64,000 nt of DNA from DASSFG01 sp035547915 (GCA_035547915.1 DASZTS010000135.1:49128-113127); one strand, 5' to 3'; shown: positions 44,722 through 56,100, counted from the first letter of the stretch. Numbers and translations are program-made. Notes: generated by a model from the letters alone, not told the origin.

Positions 44722-45441
44722 TCAGGTGCCGAGCAGTTCCGCCACCTTCGGCTCGATGGCTTCGGCCCACACCTCGTAGCCGCGCTTGTTCGGATGCAGC
44801 AAGTCGGGCATGACCTGCCGAGGCAGGGTGCCATTGCCGTCGAGAAACTTGTCGGAGATGTCGAGGTAATACACCGACTTTCCGTCGTCGAGGCTCTTGA
44901 TGATTTCGTTGGTGGCGACGTTGACCTTTCTCTGCCGATCGTTTCCATTCTCGCCGCGCGGAAACACGCCGACGAGCAAAATACGCGTAGCGGGCAACTT
45001 CTCACGTAGTTTCTGCACAATCGCCGTGATGCCGGCAGCAATGTCTTCTGGGCTATCGTCGCCTGAATTGTTGGTTCCGATCATCACGACGGCGAGCTTC
45101 GGCTTGATTCCCTCAATATTGCCGTGGTCGAGGCGCCACAGGACGTGCTGCGTGCGGTCGCCACTGATGCCGGCGTTCATCGCCCGCCGCTTGCCGTAGA
45201 ACTTCTCCCATATATCTTTTCCGCTGTCGCCTTCCCACCCCTGGGTGATCGAATCGCCAATGAAGATGAGATCGACGTCGCCCTGATTGGCGCGATCGTT
45301 GATCTTCTGGTGCCTGCGCTGCCACCAGTCGTCCGGTTTCGATACGGGCGTCGTGGTGGTCAATTCGTCGGCGGCCTGGCAGACGGCCCATGACGTGGCA
45401 ACCGTGGCGAGAATCAGTACTGGTAGGCGAAGTCGGGACAT
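44722..45441 (-). CDS. Secreted SGNH/GDSL-type hydrolase
   Basis: A 239-residue protein with a signal peptide (about residues 1-23). The SGNH blocks are visible: FIGDSITQG with the nucleophile serine (about 61), the glycine in NAGISGDRT, GTNNS with the block III asparagine (about 122) and PDLLHPNKRGY with the catalytic Asp/His. The size resembles platelet-activating-factor acetylhydrolase-like and sialate/xylan acetyl-esterase members. It probably removes acyl groups from carbohydrate or lipid outside the cytoplasm. Confidence 0.9.
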   Translation of the reverse strand: MSRLRLPVLILATVATSWAVCQAADELTTTTPVSKPDDWWQRRHQKINDRANQGDVDLIFIGDSITQGWEGDSGKDIWEKFYGKRRAMNAGISGDRTQHVLWRLDHGNIEGIKPKLAVVMIGTNNSGDDSPEDIAAGITAIVQKLREKLPATRILLVGVFPRGENGNDRQRKVNVATNEIIKSLDDGKSVYYLDISDKFLDGNGTLPRQVMPDLLHPNKRGYEVWAEAIEPKVAELLGT

Positions 45442-45610
45442 GAGAGTTGCTCCTCTAATTACGTACTCTATCAGATTCTATCGTGGTCGCCACCGTTCCG
45501 GCCGCCGCTGCCCGTCAAGTTCGGCAAAACCGGCACATGACGGCAGCGAATCATAACCTAGATTTGTGCGTCCATTGCGTCGGCAGGTCTTACATACCAA
45601 GGGCTCGTCT

Positions 45611-46780
45611 ATGAAAAAACGGATCGGCATCCTGACAAGCGGCGGCGATTGCCCGGGGTTGAACGCGGTGATTCGCGGAGTGGTGAAATCGGCCGAACGG
45701 CTCGACTACGATTGCGTCGGCTTTTTGCGTGGCTATGAGGGCTTGCTCGAGCCCGTGAGTTACGTAGCCCTCAATCACAAGAACACCTCGGGCATTCTGA
45801 ACCACGGCGGCACGATCTTGGGCTCAACCAACAAGGGTCGCTTCGCCGCGACGCGTGGCGTCGACGAACGGATGGAGATCGATGTCGAGCTATTGGCCGG
45901 CGTACGTGTGACGTGCGAGCAACTCGGCTTGTCGGGGCTGATCTGCGTGGGTGGCGACGGTTCCTTGGCCATCGCGCAGCAATTCTACGAATTCGGCATC
46001 CCCGTGATCGGTGTCCCGAAGACGATCGACAACGACCTGTCGGCCACGGCCTACACGTTCGGTTTCGATAGCGCGGTGGCGTGTGCCACCGATGCGCTGG
46101 ACCGGCTGCACACCACCGCCGCGGCCCACGATCGTATCATGGTCCTGGAAGTGATGGGACGTCACACGGGCTGGATCGCCCTGCACGCCGGCATCGCCGG
46201 TGGCGGTGACGTGATCCTCATCCCCGAGATTCCTTGGAGATTCGACCATGTCTGTCACAAGATTCTCGACCGCGAAACGCAAGGCAAGCGGTTCACCTTG
46301 ATCGTCGTGGCCGAAGGCGCGCAACTGCCGGACGGCGACGTGGTGACGCTCGAGCGGCGCCAGGAATCGCGACAGACACGGCTGGGTGGCATCGGCAACG
46401 TCGTCGCCGCCGAGATCGAACAACGTTTGCACCGCGACGTGCGGTGCGTGGTGCTCGGCCACTTGCAGCGCGGTGGACCTCCGACCACTTTCGACCGGGT
46501 GCTGGCGACGCAATTTGGTGCCCATGCCGTGCGACTCGTGCATCACGGCAATTTCGGTCAGATGATCTGCTTTCAGCCACCGCAGATCGACAGCGTACCG
46601 ATCGCCGATGCGGTTCGCCGGCTGCGTCGCGTCGATCCGTCGAGTGCCGCGGTCCAGGCGGCGCGCGCCTTGGGCATCAGCTTCGGCGATTGCCCGAAGC
46701 TTTATAGCCCTTTCCATCCCACACAAGGCGAACCGGCCGAACAAGAGCCGGCCGGTGAACTCGCTATCGCCACCGGTTGA
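45611..46780 (+). CDS. pfkA: 6-phosphofructokinase (predicted ATP-dependent)
   Basis: A 389-residue phosphofructokinase. GGDCPGLNAVIRG (11-23) and GGDGS (114-118) bind the phosphoryl donor; glycine in the fourth position of GGDGS is the ATP-type residue, whereas PPi enzymes have Asp. PKTIDNDL (136-143) carries lysine in the position that is glycine in E. coli PfkA; this Gly/Lys combination is known in ATP-using members of the mixed clade. MGRHTGWIA and the substrate loop IPEIPW follow. It phosphorylates fructose-6-phosphate in glycolysis. The ATG at 45611 follows a poor Shine-Dalgarno sequence. Confidence 0.92.
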   Translation: MKKRIGILTSGGDCPGLNAVIRGVVKSAERLDYDCVGFLRGYEGLLEPVSYVALNHKNTSGILNHGGTILGSTNKGRFAATRGVDERMEIDVELLAGVRVTCEQLGLSGLICVGGDGSLAIAQQFYEFGIPVIGVPKTIDNDLSATAYTFGFDSAVACATDALDRLHTTAAAHDRIMVLEVMGRHTGWIALHAGIAGGGDVILIPEIPWRFDHVCHKILDRETQGKRFTLIVVAEGAQLPDGDVVTLERRQESRQTRLGGIGNVVAAEIEQRLHRDVRCVVLGHLQRGGPPTTFDRVLATQFGAHAVRLVHHGNFGQMICFQPPQIDSVPIADAVRRLRRVDPSSAAVQAARALGISFGDCPKLYSPFHPTQGEPAEQEPAGELAIATG

Positions 46781-47000
46781 TGGACTGTCGCAGGACGGAC
46801 CGACGGACAACCGCCTCCCCACCCCGTGCCTTGCTGGCGCGAGCCACTGGCAGCGCGCGCATCGTCACGTTAGTCTGTAGCGGTGCCGGCCAATCGACGA
46901 ATTAGGCCGTCGAAACCCTCGGCGTAGATCGTGATTGCCGAGACGGTTTCTTATGACCCTCCAAGAACGGCCCCACCAAAATCGCCCAGGAGCTAACAAC

Positions 47001-47696
47001 ATGAGAATCGCCGCATCGCTTTGCACCGTCGGACTGTTCGTCTTTGCTGCCGCGGCTTCGGCCGCCGACAACACGCCGCCCGAAGGCTTTGTCGCCCTGT
47101 TCAACGGTAAGGATCTCTCCGGGTGGAAAGGCCTGCTGAAGTCGCCGCTCGATAACCCGATCAAGCGCGCCGAGGCGTCGCCCGACGAATTGACCAAGGC
47201 ACAGGCCGCGGCCGACGACGACATGCGCCAGCATTGGAGCGCAAAGGACGGGGTCCTCGTTTTCGATGGCAAGGGACAGAGCCTCGCCACGGCGAAAGAC
47301 TACGGCGATTTTGAATTGTGGGTCGATTGGAAGATCGAACCGGTGGGAGACAGCGGGATCTATCTCCGCGGCACGCCCCAGGTGCAGATCTGGGATCCGT
47401 CCAGTCAAGCGGCCAATGGCGTCGGGTCGGGCGGCTTATACAACAATCAGAAGAACCCGAGCAAGCCGGCGACCGTGGCCGACAAGCCCATCGGCCAATG
47501 GAACACGTTCAAGATCACCATGATTGGCGATAAGGTGACGGTGAAGCTAAACGACGTGCTCGTGGTCGATAAGGTAGTGCTGGAGAACTTCTGGGACCGC
47601 GAGAAGCCGATCTTCGCCAGTGGGCAGATCGAACTGCAAAACCACGGCAATACGCTGTACTTCAAGAATATCTATATTCGCGAGATCGCCAGGTAA
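47001..47696 (+). CDS. DUF1080 (3-keto-disaccharide hydrolase-like) secreted protein
   Basis: A 231-residue protein with a signal peptide (about residues 1-21, ending AASAADN). The DUF1080 concanavalin-like fold is indicated by FVALFNGKDLSGWKG at the start, FELWVDWKIEPVGDSGIYLRG in the middle and IELQNHGNTLYFKNIYIREI at the end. Members are abundant in planctomycetes and some hydrolyse 3-keto-glycosides. The start is fixed by AGGAG eight bases upstream of 47001; the in-frame start at 46935 would give a poorer leader. Confidence 0.92.
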   Translation: MRIAASLCTVGLFVFAAAASAADNTPPEGFVALFNGKDLSGWKGLLKSPLDNPIKRAEASPDELTKAQAAADDDMRQHWSAKDGVLVFDGKGQSLATAKDYGDFELWVDWKIEPVGDSGIYLRGTPQVQIWDPSSQAANGVGSGGLYNNQKNPSKPATVADKPIGQWNTFKITMIGDKVTVKLNDVLVVDKVVLENFWDREKPIFASGQIELQNHGNTLYFKNIYIREIAR

Positions 47697-47804
47697 GGGC
47701 GATCGTTGCGAACGTCAGTCGCAGGCCGCTCAGAATTCGCAATATCCAAGCCGCCGCAGCGCAGCCTCGCGTGCGATGGCGCGATCAAGCTCCGCGGCGC
47801 GGCC

Positions 47805-48752
47805 TCATTCCGGATAAAGCTTCGTCGACAGATACCGCTCACCGATATCGGGCAGTACGACGACGATCAGTTTTCCGGCGTGCTCGGGCTGCCGGGCTAA
47901 CTTCAGGGCGGCCCAGGCGGCGGCGCCGGAACTGATCCCGCACATCAGGCCCTCGAGCCGCGCCATGTTGCGCGCCGTCTCGGCGGCGTCGTCGTCGGCC
48001 ACTTGCACAACCTCGTCGATGACATCGACGTTGAGCACCTTGGGGATGAAGCCCGCGCCGATGCCCTGAATCGTGTGTTTGCCCGGCTTCAGCGCTTCGC
48101 CGGCCCGCTTCTGCGTGATGACGGGGCTGTTCACCGGCTCGACGGCCACCACGTGCAAACGTGGCTTGCGCTGTTTGATGACCTCGCTGACGCCCGTGAT
48201 GGTGCCGCCGGTCCCCACACCCGAGACGAAGATGTCCATCGCCCCCTCGGTATCGCGCCAGATTTCTTCGGCGGTCGTCTTGCGGTGGATTTCGGGGTTG
48301 GCCGGGTTGTTGAACTGCTGCGGCATGAAGTGCTGTTTGCTGTCGGCCAGAATCTCTTCGGCCTTCCGCACCGCTCCCGGCATCCCCTCGGCCGCCGGCG
48401 TAAGGATGACGTCGGCACCCAACGCTTTGAGCATCCGGCGCCGCTCGAGGCTCATGCTCTCGGGCATGGTCACTTTGAGCTTGTAGCCGCGGGCGGCACA
48501 AACATAGGCCAAGCCGATGCCCGTGTTCCCGCTGGTCGGCTCGATGACCACCGTGTCGGCCGTGAGCTTACCATCGCGCTCGGCGGCGTCGATCATGGCG
48601 GCCGCGATGCGGTCTTTGACGCTCCAGAGCGGGTTCATGTTCTCGACTTTGGCGGCGACGGTGGCGTGGCAGCCTTCGGCGATGCGGCCGAAGCGGACAA
48701 GCGGCGTATTGCCGATGCAGCGCGTGATGTTTTCGTGAATTCCACTGGCCAT
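47805..48752 (-). CDS. cysK: Cysteine synthase (O-acetylserine sulfhydrylase)
   Basis: A 315-residue fold-type II PLP enzyme. SVKDRIA (about 43-49) contains the Schiff-base lysine, PTSGNTGIGLA (about 72-82) is the substrate loop and GVGTGGTITG (about 178-187) binds the PLP phosphate. GLMCGISSGAA closes the site. It makes cysteine from O-acetylserine and sulfide. Length is usual for the CysK/CysM group; separating CysK from CysM or a cystathionine beta-synthase-like variant is not certain. AAAGGA lies a few bases upstream of the start. Confidence 0.92.
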   Translation of the reverse strand: MASGIHENITRCIGNTPLVRFGRIAEGCHATVAAKVENMNPLWSVKDRIAAAMIDAAERDGKLTADTVVIEPTSGNTGIGLAYVCAARGYKLKVTMPESMSLERRRMLKALGADVILTPAAEGMPGAVRKAEEILADSKQHFMPQQFNNPANPEIHRKTTAEEIWRDTEGAMDIFVSGVGTGGTITGVSEVIKQRKPRLHVVAVEPVNSPVITQKRAGEALKPGKHTIQGIGAGFIPKVLNVDVIDEVVQVADDDAAETARNMARLEGLMCGISSGAAAWAALKLARQPEHAGKLIVVVLPDIGERYLSTKLYPE

Positions 48753-48881
48753 GTCGGTCCTTTCTACTGCGCGTAAATACCACGGTTGGACGGCTGTCGC
48801 CGGGGCCGATTATAAATGCCCGCGTTGAACGGCGTCAACGCAACCTGTTGGAGTACGGCGGTTTAACGACACCCACGGTTC

Positions 48882-51800
48882 TCATTCGGCCGGCGCGCTT
48901 CGCAACGTGTAATAGGCTTCGGCGGGAAAAAACTCCTGGTCTCCGCCGGCCAGGTTCTTGAGCTGGAACTCGTAGACGAAACCCGGACGCATGCGCCGAA
49001 GGTGCAGGGAAACACTTCGTTTGTCGGTAGACAACTCGACACCGTTGATCGATTCGTTCTCGCGTTCGACATCGGTTCCGCCGTAGGCCGGCGTGGCGAT
49101 GCGGCGAAACGACACGATCGAGTAGTTGGCCAACTTGTCTGCGCGGGCCGTGTCGACCGGGTGAGTAAAGTCGATCGAGAACCCATCCGACCGGGCGTGA
49201 ATTTCCGCAATGCCTACGGGCAGCGGGCCCTGTGGCCGCAGACGCACGATCGAACCCGTATTTTGACCGCCGCCCCAACCGCTGTCGCGCAAGTTGCCGA
49301 CGTACAGGTCACCCTGTGGCGACACGGCGCAGACGACGGGACCTTCAAAGGTCGGCTCGCCCGCGGCCGGTTCGACGGTGAAGGGATAGGCTGCCCCCTG
49401 GTAAACATCGCCGATCTTCTCCAGCGACATACGGATCAATCGCCGCGTATCGAACTCGCACCCGATCAGATGACCCTCGAACGGACCGAAACGACCGGCT
49501 TCGACATCGGCCGGCGAAGAAAGGAAACAGATCCCGTTGACGCTACGTGTCCAAGGATGCGGGATGGCTACGGCCGAACCGTCGTCGGGTGGGTGAAAAT
49601 CGGGCCGCGCCTCGAGTTTGTTGATAAACCCGTATCGCGCCCCACGGCGAATGTGATTCAGCTCGTTGAACGGGTTGTAGTTTCCCTGGTTGTCCGTCAC
49701 GAACAGTTCGCCGTCGCGATCGATGGCCAAGCCCATCGGAAACCGCAACCCTGCCGCGATTGGCTCGAGATCGAACAGACGGGGCGAGTCGGTGGTCGGT
49801 TTTCGTGGGCGCAACTTCACGACGGTGCCGCGCAGCAGGGCCTCGGGCGACGACCGTTGGTCCTGCTGGCACGGCAGCCCGATGTAGTAGTTGCCCGTCG
49901 TGTCGCGCGGTAGGCCGATCGTCCAGTCGTGGTAGTCGGCGGTATAGCCCCATCCCGATGCAATCACGTCGGTACGGCGCGCTCGGCCGATCGCGTCGAA
50001 CCGACTCAGTCGTACGACGCCGTATTTGGCCGCTACGTCTATCGCATCGCCCGTGCAAGCGAGACCATAGGGGGCGGCCAGTCCATCCGCCACGAGTTGT
50101 AGGCGGTCTTCGACAGAATCGCCGTCCGTGTCAAGGCAACGCCAGACGCTTCCCTTGAGCGAACAAAAGGTGAGCGTACCGTCGTCCCTCCAAGCCAATC
50201 CTGTGGGCATCTCTGTGCGTGGCAGCGGCAGGCGAACGGCCTCGTAGCCTGGAACGATCGCGAGATGTGCCGGAGATTCGGCTGGTTGTGCTGCCGCAGG
50301 TGCCGCAGCCGGCGGCGCAACAGCCGTGGTCATGTAGCGGAGCTGGCAGGTCAGCACACCTCCAGACTCGTTGGCGGGCAACTCGATCGATGCGGAACCG
50401 TCTCGATCCAAGGTAATGGTTGCGGCGGGTGGCGAATCGACGACGATTTTGAATTCTGCTCCGTGTCCACGGACGGCAAGCGTGTGCGTGCCTTCAACTT
50501 CGCCATGCTGGCCGGCGGGCAGCGTTCGAAGCCGCAATGTGTGACCTGCCGGAACGCCGCTGACTTCCCACTGTCGGCAAAAGCCAGACAACGGATCTTG
50601 ACTTCTATCCGCCTTCGTTGGGCTGGCCGATGTGATTCGCTGCGTCACTTGTAGCTCAACGGTCTTCCCTTCGTGGGCGAACTTCGTTCGATACACGCAG
50701 ACGACCGAATCGTCCTCTGTTGTCAGCCAATCAGACTCGGCCAACGCCGAGCCGACAACGGCGGAGGGATCAAGCCGACGGTTGCCGTGAAGCAGTTCTA
50801 ACTCGGGTGGAAGGGCGTTGTCGTTGTGCAAGAGATCGGCACCGGCCGGTTCCCAGTACCAACTCTTGCCGCGCGTCTGCTGGTTGGCCGTGTCGCCGAG
50901 CCACCAGCCGACGAGGCGATTGCCGCCCAAATCGAACAGGATGTTGTGGCGATTGCCGAGTCCGATCAGGATTGGACGCACGATCACGGCCCGGTCTGCT
51001 TCGACGACATCGGTGATCACGATCGGGGGGGTGCCATCACCGGGGTGGCGCGCAATGCGAATGGGGCCCACGAGCGGCGGCTCAAAACCTGGTGTATTCA
51101 ACACGTGCCAGACGGCGGCCAACTGCGCGTCGAGCTTGTCGCCGAGCGAGCCACGGGCCGGTACCTGTATGGCGGGCATCTCCATCCGCGGAACAATCCG
51201 GGCTGGATTGCGCACCCAACGATCGAACCAGGGCCGACGAATGCGCTTACCGATCAACGACAAATCGGTGCCGTGCGCGGCGAGAGCCACGTTCGATGGC
51301 AACGAATGGCCGATCTGATGACAGCTTGTGCATCCGAAGCCGGCCGCTGTGACCAGTCGGCTCCCCGCCGCAATCAGAACTTTGGCTTCGAGTCGAGGCT
51401 CGCCTTTTGGACGGTCCGGAATGCGGTCGATCGTCGCAAAGTAGTCGATGAGCGCCGCTCGTTCAGCGTTCGTGAGATCGAATCGAGGCATCCGTACCGA
51501 TAGCCACGGCCGAAGTGGCGGATTGCGCAACGTGATCGCGTCGGCCAGGGCCGCATCGTGGAGTTTATCGCCGACGCCCGTGAGCGCGGGCGGAGCCAAC
51601 AACGGCAGGTTCGGCTGCAACTCCGCCTCACGATCGACGAGCGTCGTGAGTTGCGCCGCAATTCCCATCGCGGAATCACGGGCATGGCATCCCAGGCAGT
51701 TTCTCTCGCGCAGGACGAATCGCCCATCGGTTGACGGCGACGGCGGAAGCTCTCGTAAGCCTCGCAGGTAGGCCACCAATGCCTCGCGCTGCGACCGCGA

Positions 51801-53174
51801 CAAATCGTAACCAGGGCGCGATCTTCTCCGGTCGGCTTCGCCCAGGCAGGTGTCTTGCCAGTTCTGCTCCGCGCGGCTCAGGTCGAGGGTCGCCGGTATA
51901 GTCGACGCTTCCTTTTCGGCATGCTTCTCGGCTTGGGCGGGCAGGGCATGGCAGCGACCGCATCGTAGTGAGTCGACCAGCTTCCGGCCCTGTTCGACGC
52001 CGCGCTGCGTGCGATTGGGGGCAACCTTGTGGTCCTGCGTGCTTCCCAGCGTCGCCAACCAGGCGGCCAAGTCGTTGCTCTCGGCGTCCGATAGCCGAAA
52101 GACGGGCATGCGCTGATCGGCATTGATGCCCGACGGATCGCGTAGCCAGCGGGCAAAGAAGTCGGTCGGCCGCTTGTCGGCGATGTGGGACAGATCGCCC
52201 CCGCCGAACAGCCCGCTCGAACCGAATTCGCCAACCTGATGGCAGCCCAGGCAACCCAGAGTCACGAAGAGCCGCTTTCCACGGTGAGGGTCACCTGCCG
52301 AACGAGGATCGGGCGATTGGCGCGAATGATCCGTGTCGAGTAGAAAATCGGCGACAACCTGAGCTTCCGCATTGGAAAGTTCGAAGTGCGGCATGCGTCG
52401 AGAAGGTGCATCGTCAGTCGTTGCCGAAGAGTCTTTGCCGACCAGCCAGTCGATCATCCAATCGCGGGAGAGATTACCGCTGAGGCCGGCGAGTGACGGT
52501 GCCCGCACACCGGTGACGTCATCTGACCGGTGATGACAGTTGCCGCAACGGAGGGCTCGCCAAAGTTCGGCACCGCGCTCGAAGGCATCACCCGGGGCAT
52601 CGGCCGGCTCGTGGAACAAGAGCCGGGAGGGAACTGGCTCAAGCTCGAACTGTGTCCCCGACCAGTACAAACCGAGTCGGGCAGCATCGGTTTTCTTGCG
52701 ATACTCGATGACGATGCGGTGATGGCCGAATTCGAGATCGATCGGCGATGAATCGAACCAGCGCGGCGTGTCGCTGTTGGCCTCAATCAGCGTCTGGCCA
52801 TCGATTTTTAAGGCAACGTCTCCGGCCGCATAGACATGAAAGCGGTGTCGGCCCGGCGACAGCACCAGCACTTGACCGTGCCATTGGGCGGTAAAACCGC
52901 CTACCGGTAGCCGCTCGTCGGGCGAGTGCCGGCCCCAGACGAATTGAACCGCCTCGTCGCGTCGTGCGCACTCTATGCCGCCTGCCTCGTAGTGGCCGAT
53001 AAGTCCAGCGCGCAACTCTGGTTCTTCGTCCTCGTCGTCTGTCGCGAACGACGCGCGTGGGGCAACGCTCAAGGCGAGGAGTGCCGCAGAGATAAGCCAC
53101 GCGACACTTGTTACATGCCGAAGACACCGCTTCGCTGCCGCAGCCGCCAGTTTTTCGACAACCTCCCAGCTCAT
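48882..53174 (-). CDS. Pentaheme cytochrome c / beta-propeller secreted protein with PA14-like domain
   Basis: A 1430-residue protein with a long N-terminal signal/anchor. Domains in order: a PA14-like beta-barrel (about 60-190, with LSPGRHRFHVYAAGDVALKI), then five CxxCH heme sites near residues 209, 307, 404, 492 and 614 with intervening MPxF/MPxxxL methionine candidates, a beta-sandwich region (about 730-990), and a C-terminal six-bladed-type propeller (about 1000-1400, with VPGYEAVRLPLPRTEMPTGL and PMGLAIDRDGELFVTDNQGN). It resembles PVC-type membrane-bound dehydrogenase/cytochrome proteins that are thought to oxidise sugars outside the cytoplasm. It overlaps the preceding gene by ATGA, so the two form an operon. 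Substrate unknown. Confidence 0.85.
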   Translation of the reverse strand: MSWEVVEKLAAAAAKRCLRHVTSVAWLISAALLALSVAPRASFATDDEDEEPELRAGLIGHYEAGGIECARRDEAVQFVWGRHSPDERLPVGGFTAQWHGQVLVLSPGRHRFHVYAAGDVALKIDGQTLIEANSDTPRWFDSSPIDLEFGHHRIVIEYRKKTDAARLGLYWSGTQFELEPVPSRLLFHEPADAPGDAFERGAELWRALRCGNCHHRSDDVTGVRAPSLAGLSGNLSRDWMIDWLVGKDSSATTDDAPSRRMPHFELSNAEAQVVADFLLDTDHSRQSPDPRSAGDPHRGKRLFVTLGCLGCHQVGEFGSSGLFGGGDLSHIADKRPTDFFARWLRDPSGINADQRMPVFRLSDAESNDLAAWLATLGSTQDHKVAPNRTQRGVEQGRKLVDSLRCGRCHALPAQAEKHAEKEASTIPATLDLSRAEQNWQDTCLGEADRRRSRPGYDLSRSQREALVAYLRGLRELPPSPSTDGRFVLRERNCLGCHARDSAMGIAAQLTTLVDREAELQPNLPLLAPPALTGVGDKLHDAALADAITLRNPPLRPWLSVRMPRFDLTNAERAALIDYFATIDRIPDRPKGEPRLEAKVLIAAGSRLVTAAGFGCTSCHQIGHSLPSNVALAAHGTDLSLIGKRIRRPWFDRWVRNPARIVPRMEMPAIQVPARGSLGDKLDAQLAAVWHVLNTPGFEPPLVGPIRIARHPGDGTPPIVITDVVEADRAVIVRPILIGLGNRHNILFDLGGNRLVGWWLGDTANQQTRGKSWYWEPAGADLLHNDNALPPELELLHGNRRLDPSAVVGSALAESDWLTTEDDSVVCVYRTKFAHEGKTVELQVTQRITSASPTKADRSQDPLSGFCRQWEVSGVPAGHTLRLRTLPAGQHGEVEGTHTLAVRGHGAEFKIVVDSPPAATITLDRDGSASIELPANESGGVLTCQLRYMTTAVAPPAAAPAAAQPAESPAHLAIVPGYEAVRLPLPRTEMPTGLAWRDDGTLTFCSLKGSVWRCLDTDGDSVEDRLQLVADGLAAPYGLACTGDAIDVAAKYGVVRLSRFDAIGRARRTDVIASGWGYTADYHDWTIGLPRDTTGNYYIGLPCQQDQRSSPEALLRGTVVKLRPRKPTTDSPRLFDLEPIAAGLRFPMGLAIDRDGELFVTDNQGNYNPFNELNHIRRGARYGFINKLEARPDFHPPDDGSAVAIPHPWTRSVNGICFLSSPADVEAGRFGPFEGHLIGCEFDTRRLIRMSLEKIGDVYQGAAYPFTVEPAAGEPTFEGPVVCAVSPQGDLYVGNLRDSGWGGGQNTGSIVRLRPQGPLPVGIAEIHARSDGFSIDFTHPVDTARADKLANYSIVSFRRIATPAYGGTDVERENESINGVELSTDKRSVSLHLRRMRPGFVYEFQLKNLAGGDQEFFPAEAYYTLRSAPAE

Positions 53175-56100
53175 TTCACCGGCCGTAAACGGACTGCCTT
53201 GAGGTCGAGAAGCGGTCCGCGCAGGCCGCCGTCGGGCCTGACGATCAACTGGTGCACGCCCACCGCGAGTTCGACCGCGCCAAGCTGCATCTGCCGGTAT
53301 GTGTCCCAGTTGCCCGTTCCCGCCACCTTGGCCAGCAACCGCTGACCAGAGATTTCTACCGCCACCGTTTGCCCCGCGGTGCCGTTGTCACACGCATAGT
53401 CGAAGGAGACCGCATACTTGCCGGGCCGCGAGACGTCGAGCGACCAGACCGCATGATCATCGCCACTCTGCCAGTATCCTAAATTGCGGTACAGCGGCTC
53501 GAAGATAAGAGTCTTGCCATAGATTTCCGCGTTTTCCGCCAGCAGCCAGAACTCGCCCCGCAGCGCCTCGGGCAGGACGGTCTTGGGAGTGTTCCCGGCG
53601 AACGTCTTACTCGGTGGGCGAAACCCGCTGAGAAAGGCGAGCAAGTCGGCCACATCTTGGGGGGCAATATCCTTTTCCAACCCCTCCGGCATGAGCGACT
53701 TGGTCGAGCTGGCGAGTTCTTCGAGATCGTCGCGGAGCAGGGTGACCGTCTTGCTGTCGGCTCCCAAGAGTGTGATGCTATTGCCCGTCTCGGCGGCCAG
53801 CATGCCCGTGTATGTCACGCCGGCGTTGGTCACGGCCGTGTAATTGAGGAATTTTGCTTCCACCGCTCGGTTGGGGTCGAAGATGGCGGTGAGCATGGCT
53901 TGGGGTGAACGGTCGCTGAGGGCCGATAGATCGGGACCGACTGCGTGGCCGATGTCGGCCAGACGGTGGCACGTGGCGCAGCTCTTTTTGAAGACGGCCG
54001 TTCCGCGGTCCGTGCTACCGGTTAATTCCGGTGCATCACGGTAGCGTTCGACGACCTGTTGACGGTCGGAGTTAACGGCGCCGGCGAACAACTTCTCGGC
54101 CTGACGACGGATATCTTCTTGCGGATGCTCGAGCAGACGCTGTCGGCGCGCCGCGTCGATCGCGACGGTCGGCACTCTGCCCGATTCGATTTCGCCGAGT
54201 AGTTGCCGGAGCCACGTTTCTCGTCCCAGCAACGAGTCGATTACCTGTCCGCGTAGGTCGGGGCCGTAACCGGCCCAACCCGCGATCAAGATTTCCGGTG
54301 CGCGTGGATTGTCGAGCTGTGTCAGCGCCGTGACCGCCGCGGTCTGGATCGCCGCCGAGGTCTGCGGAGCAAGCAACTCGCGTAACAAATCGACACCCTC
54401 CGGACGATCGACCGCGAGCCGACCGGCCAATCGCACTGCTTGGAGGCGTTCGCCTTCGTCTGCCGACCGATCACGGGCCGCCGCCTCGGCCTGCGAAACG
54501 AGTCGGGCGATGCTCCGTTCGAGTTCCTCGTTCGGCTTGTTTTTCGATTTCCAAAGATGCCGCAGATCCTTGCCACGGCGACCGAGTCCGTTGAGCAGAC
54601 CGTCGAGTGCCGTGATCTGCCAAGTAAAGATCCGATCGCCTTGCACGTGTGTAACCTGACGCATTAGCTCCATTTGCACAACGTCGTCGTCCATCAGTCC
54701 GACGAGTATCGCAATCTGACGCACGAAATCGTCCAACCTTGCCAGTTCGTCCGGCGACGCAAACAGGGTATCCAGCATGCCGGTCAGATTGTCGGCCGTG
54801 ACTGAACTAAGGATAGCGGCGGCAAAATAGGCGGAGCCTTCGCCCGCAGGTAGCGGGAGGTTGCTTGTTTCCTCGGCCGCTGTCTCGCGCGATGCCATGC
54901 GCAGGGCCAACCGCCCCAACGCTTGCCCCGACCCGGGCGCATGCCATTCACCGAGCGTGTAAGCAAGCTGCATGAGAAGTTGCGCATCGTCGGCAACGAC
55001 GAGTGCGGCAACCTGCTTCGCCAGTTCCAAATCCTCGTCGAGAAATGGCTCAGACAACCTCACGACATGGCGGTCGATACCGGGATGAATACCGAGTGAC
55101 GCGCGCAGCAGTTGGGCGTCGACTGCCTTGAGGCCGTCAAGCGTACACAGAGCGTGGAGCCTCGCGAGCACGGGCTTCGTCGTGTCGGCCAAGAGCGCTT
55201 TCAATACCGGCACGGCGGTCGGATCGTTCCGCTCGATCAAAAGCTGCTGCACCGTGTCGCGCTGCCAACCGCTGGGGCTGTCGAGCGCCGCGACGAGGGC
55301 CGTCGTATCGAGCCGATCCAACCGTGGTAGCGACCTAGGCGTGGCACCGACCGGATAAACGCGGTAGATTCGCCCCTTGTCATGGCCCGCCCGCAGGTCG
55401 TACTTGGCCTGCACGTCCTTGGGTATCCACTCGGGGTGCTCGATCACTTGGCGGTACATATCGGCCATCCAGAGCGCGCCATCGGGGCCGACACGAAGCA
55501 TCGACGGCCGGCACCAGTTGTCGGTCGACGCCAAGAACTCGCTCTGCCGTTCATCGTCGGCCCGCCGGCTGTGGAACGTAAAGCCGTCGGAGTAGACGAT
55601 TTCCCGGTGAACCAGATTGTGCACCGGCTCGCTCACAAAAGAGCTGCCGGCGTAGCGCGGACCGAACAGATCGTCGCGATAGATGATCGCGCTACAGGCC
55701 GACGTGAAGCGGTTGGCCGTGTTGTGGTCGTTGAAACGCGGCAGGGTGCGGCTGACGGGGAAGACCGGCGCGGCACCGGGAGTCAGCGAGACCTGTACGC
55801 GCGGCTCGGGGGGCGCGACGTGCGGGTTTCGTCGCAGGTAGTGGTCGTCGAGAGCGTAATGGAACATCGGGTTCGAGTTGTTATTGCCGAACCAATTGCC
55901 CCAGTCGTCGCGCTCGCGCATGTATTGAGTCTGGCCGGTCTGCGCCTCGATCGATCCCTGCTCGGGCCGAATACGAAAGTCGCGTCCACCGATCTGCACT
56001 TTGTCGCCCGTGAGGAGCGACTCGATACCGCCGCCACTGTCGCCGTTGGCACAATAGACCCAGTTATCGAGTCCCCAGCGCAGCCCGTTCACGCGGTGTT

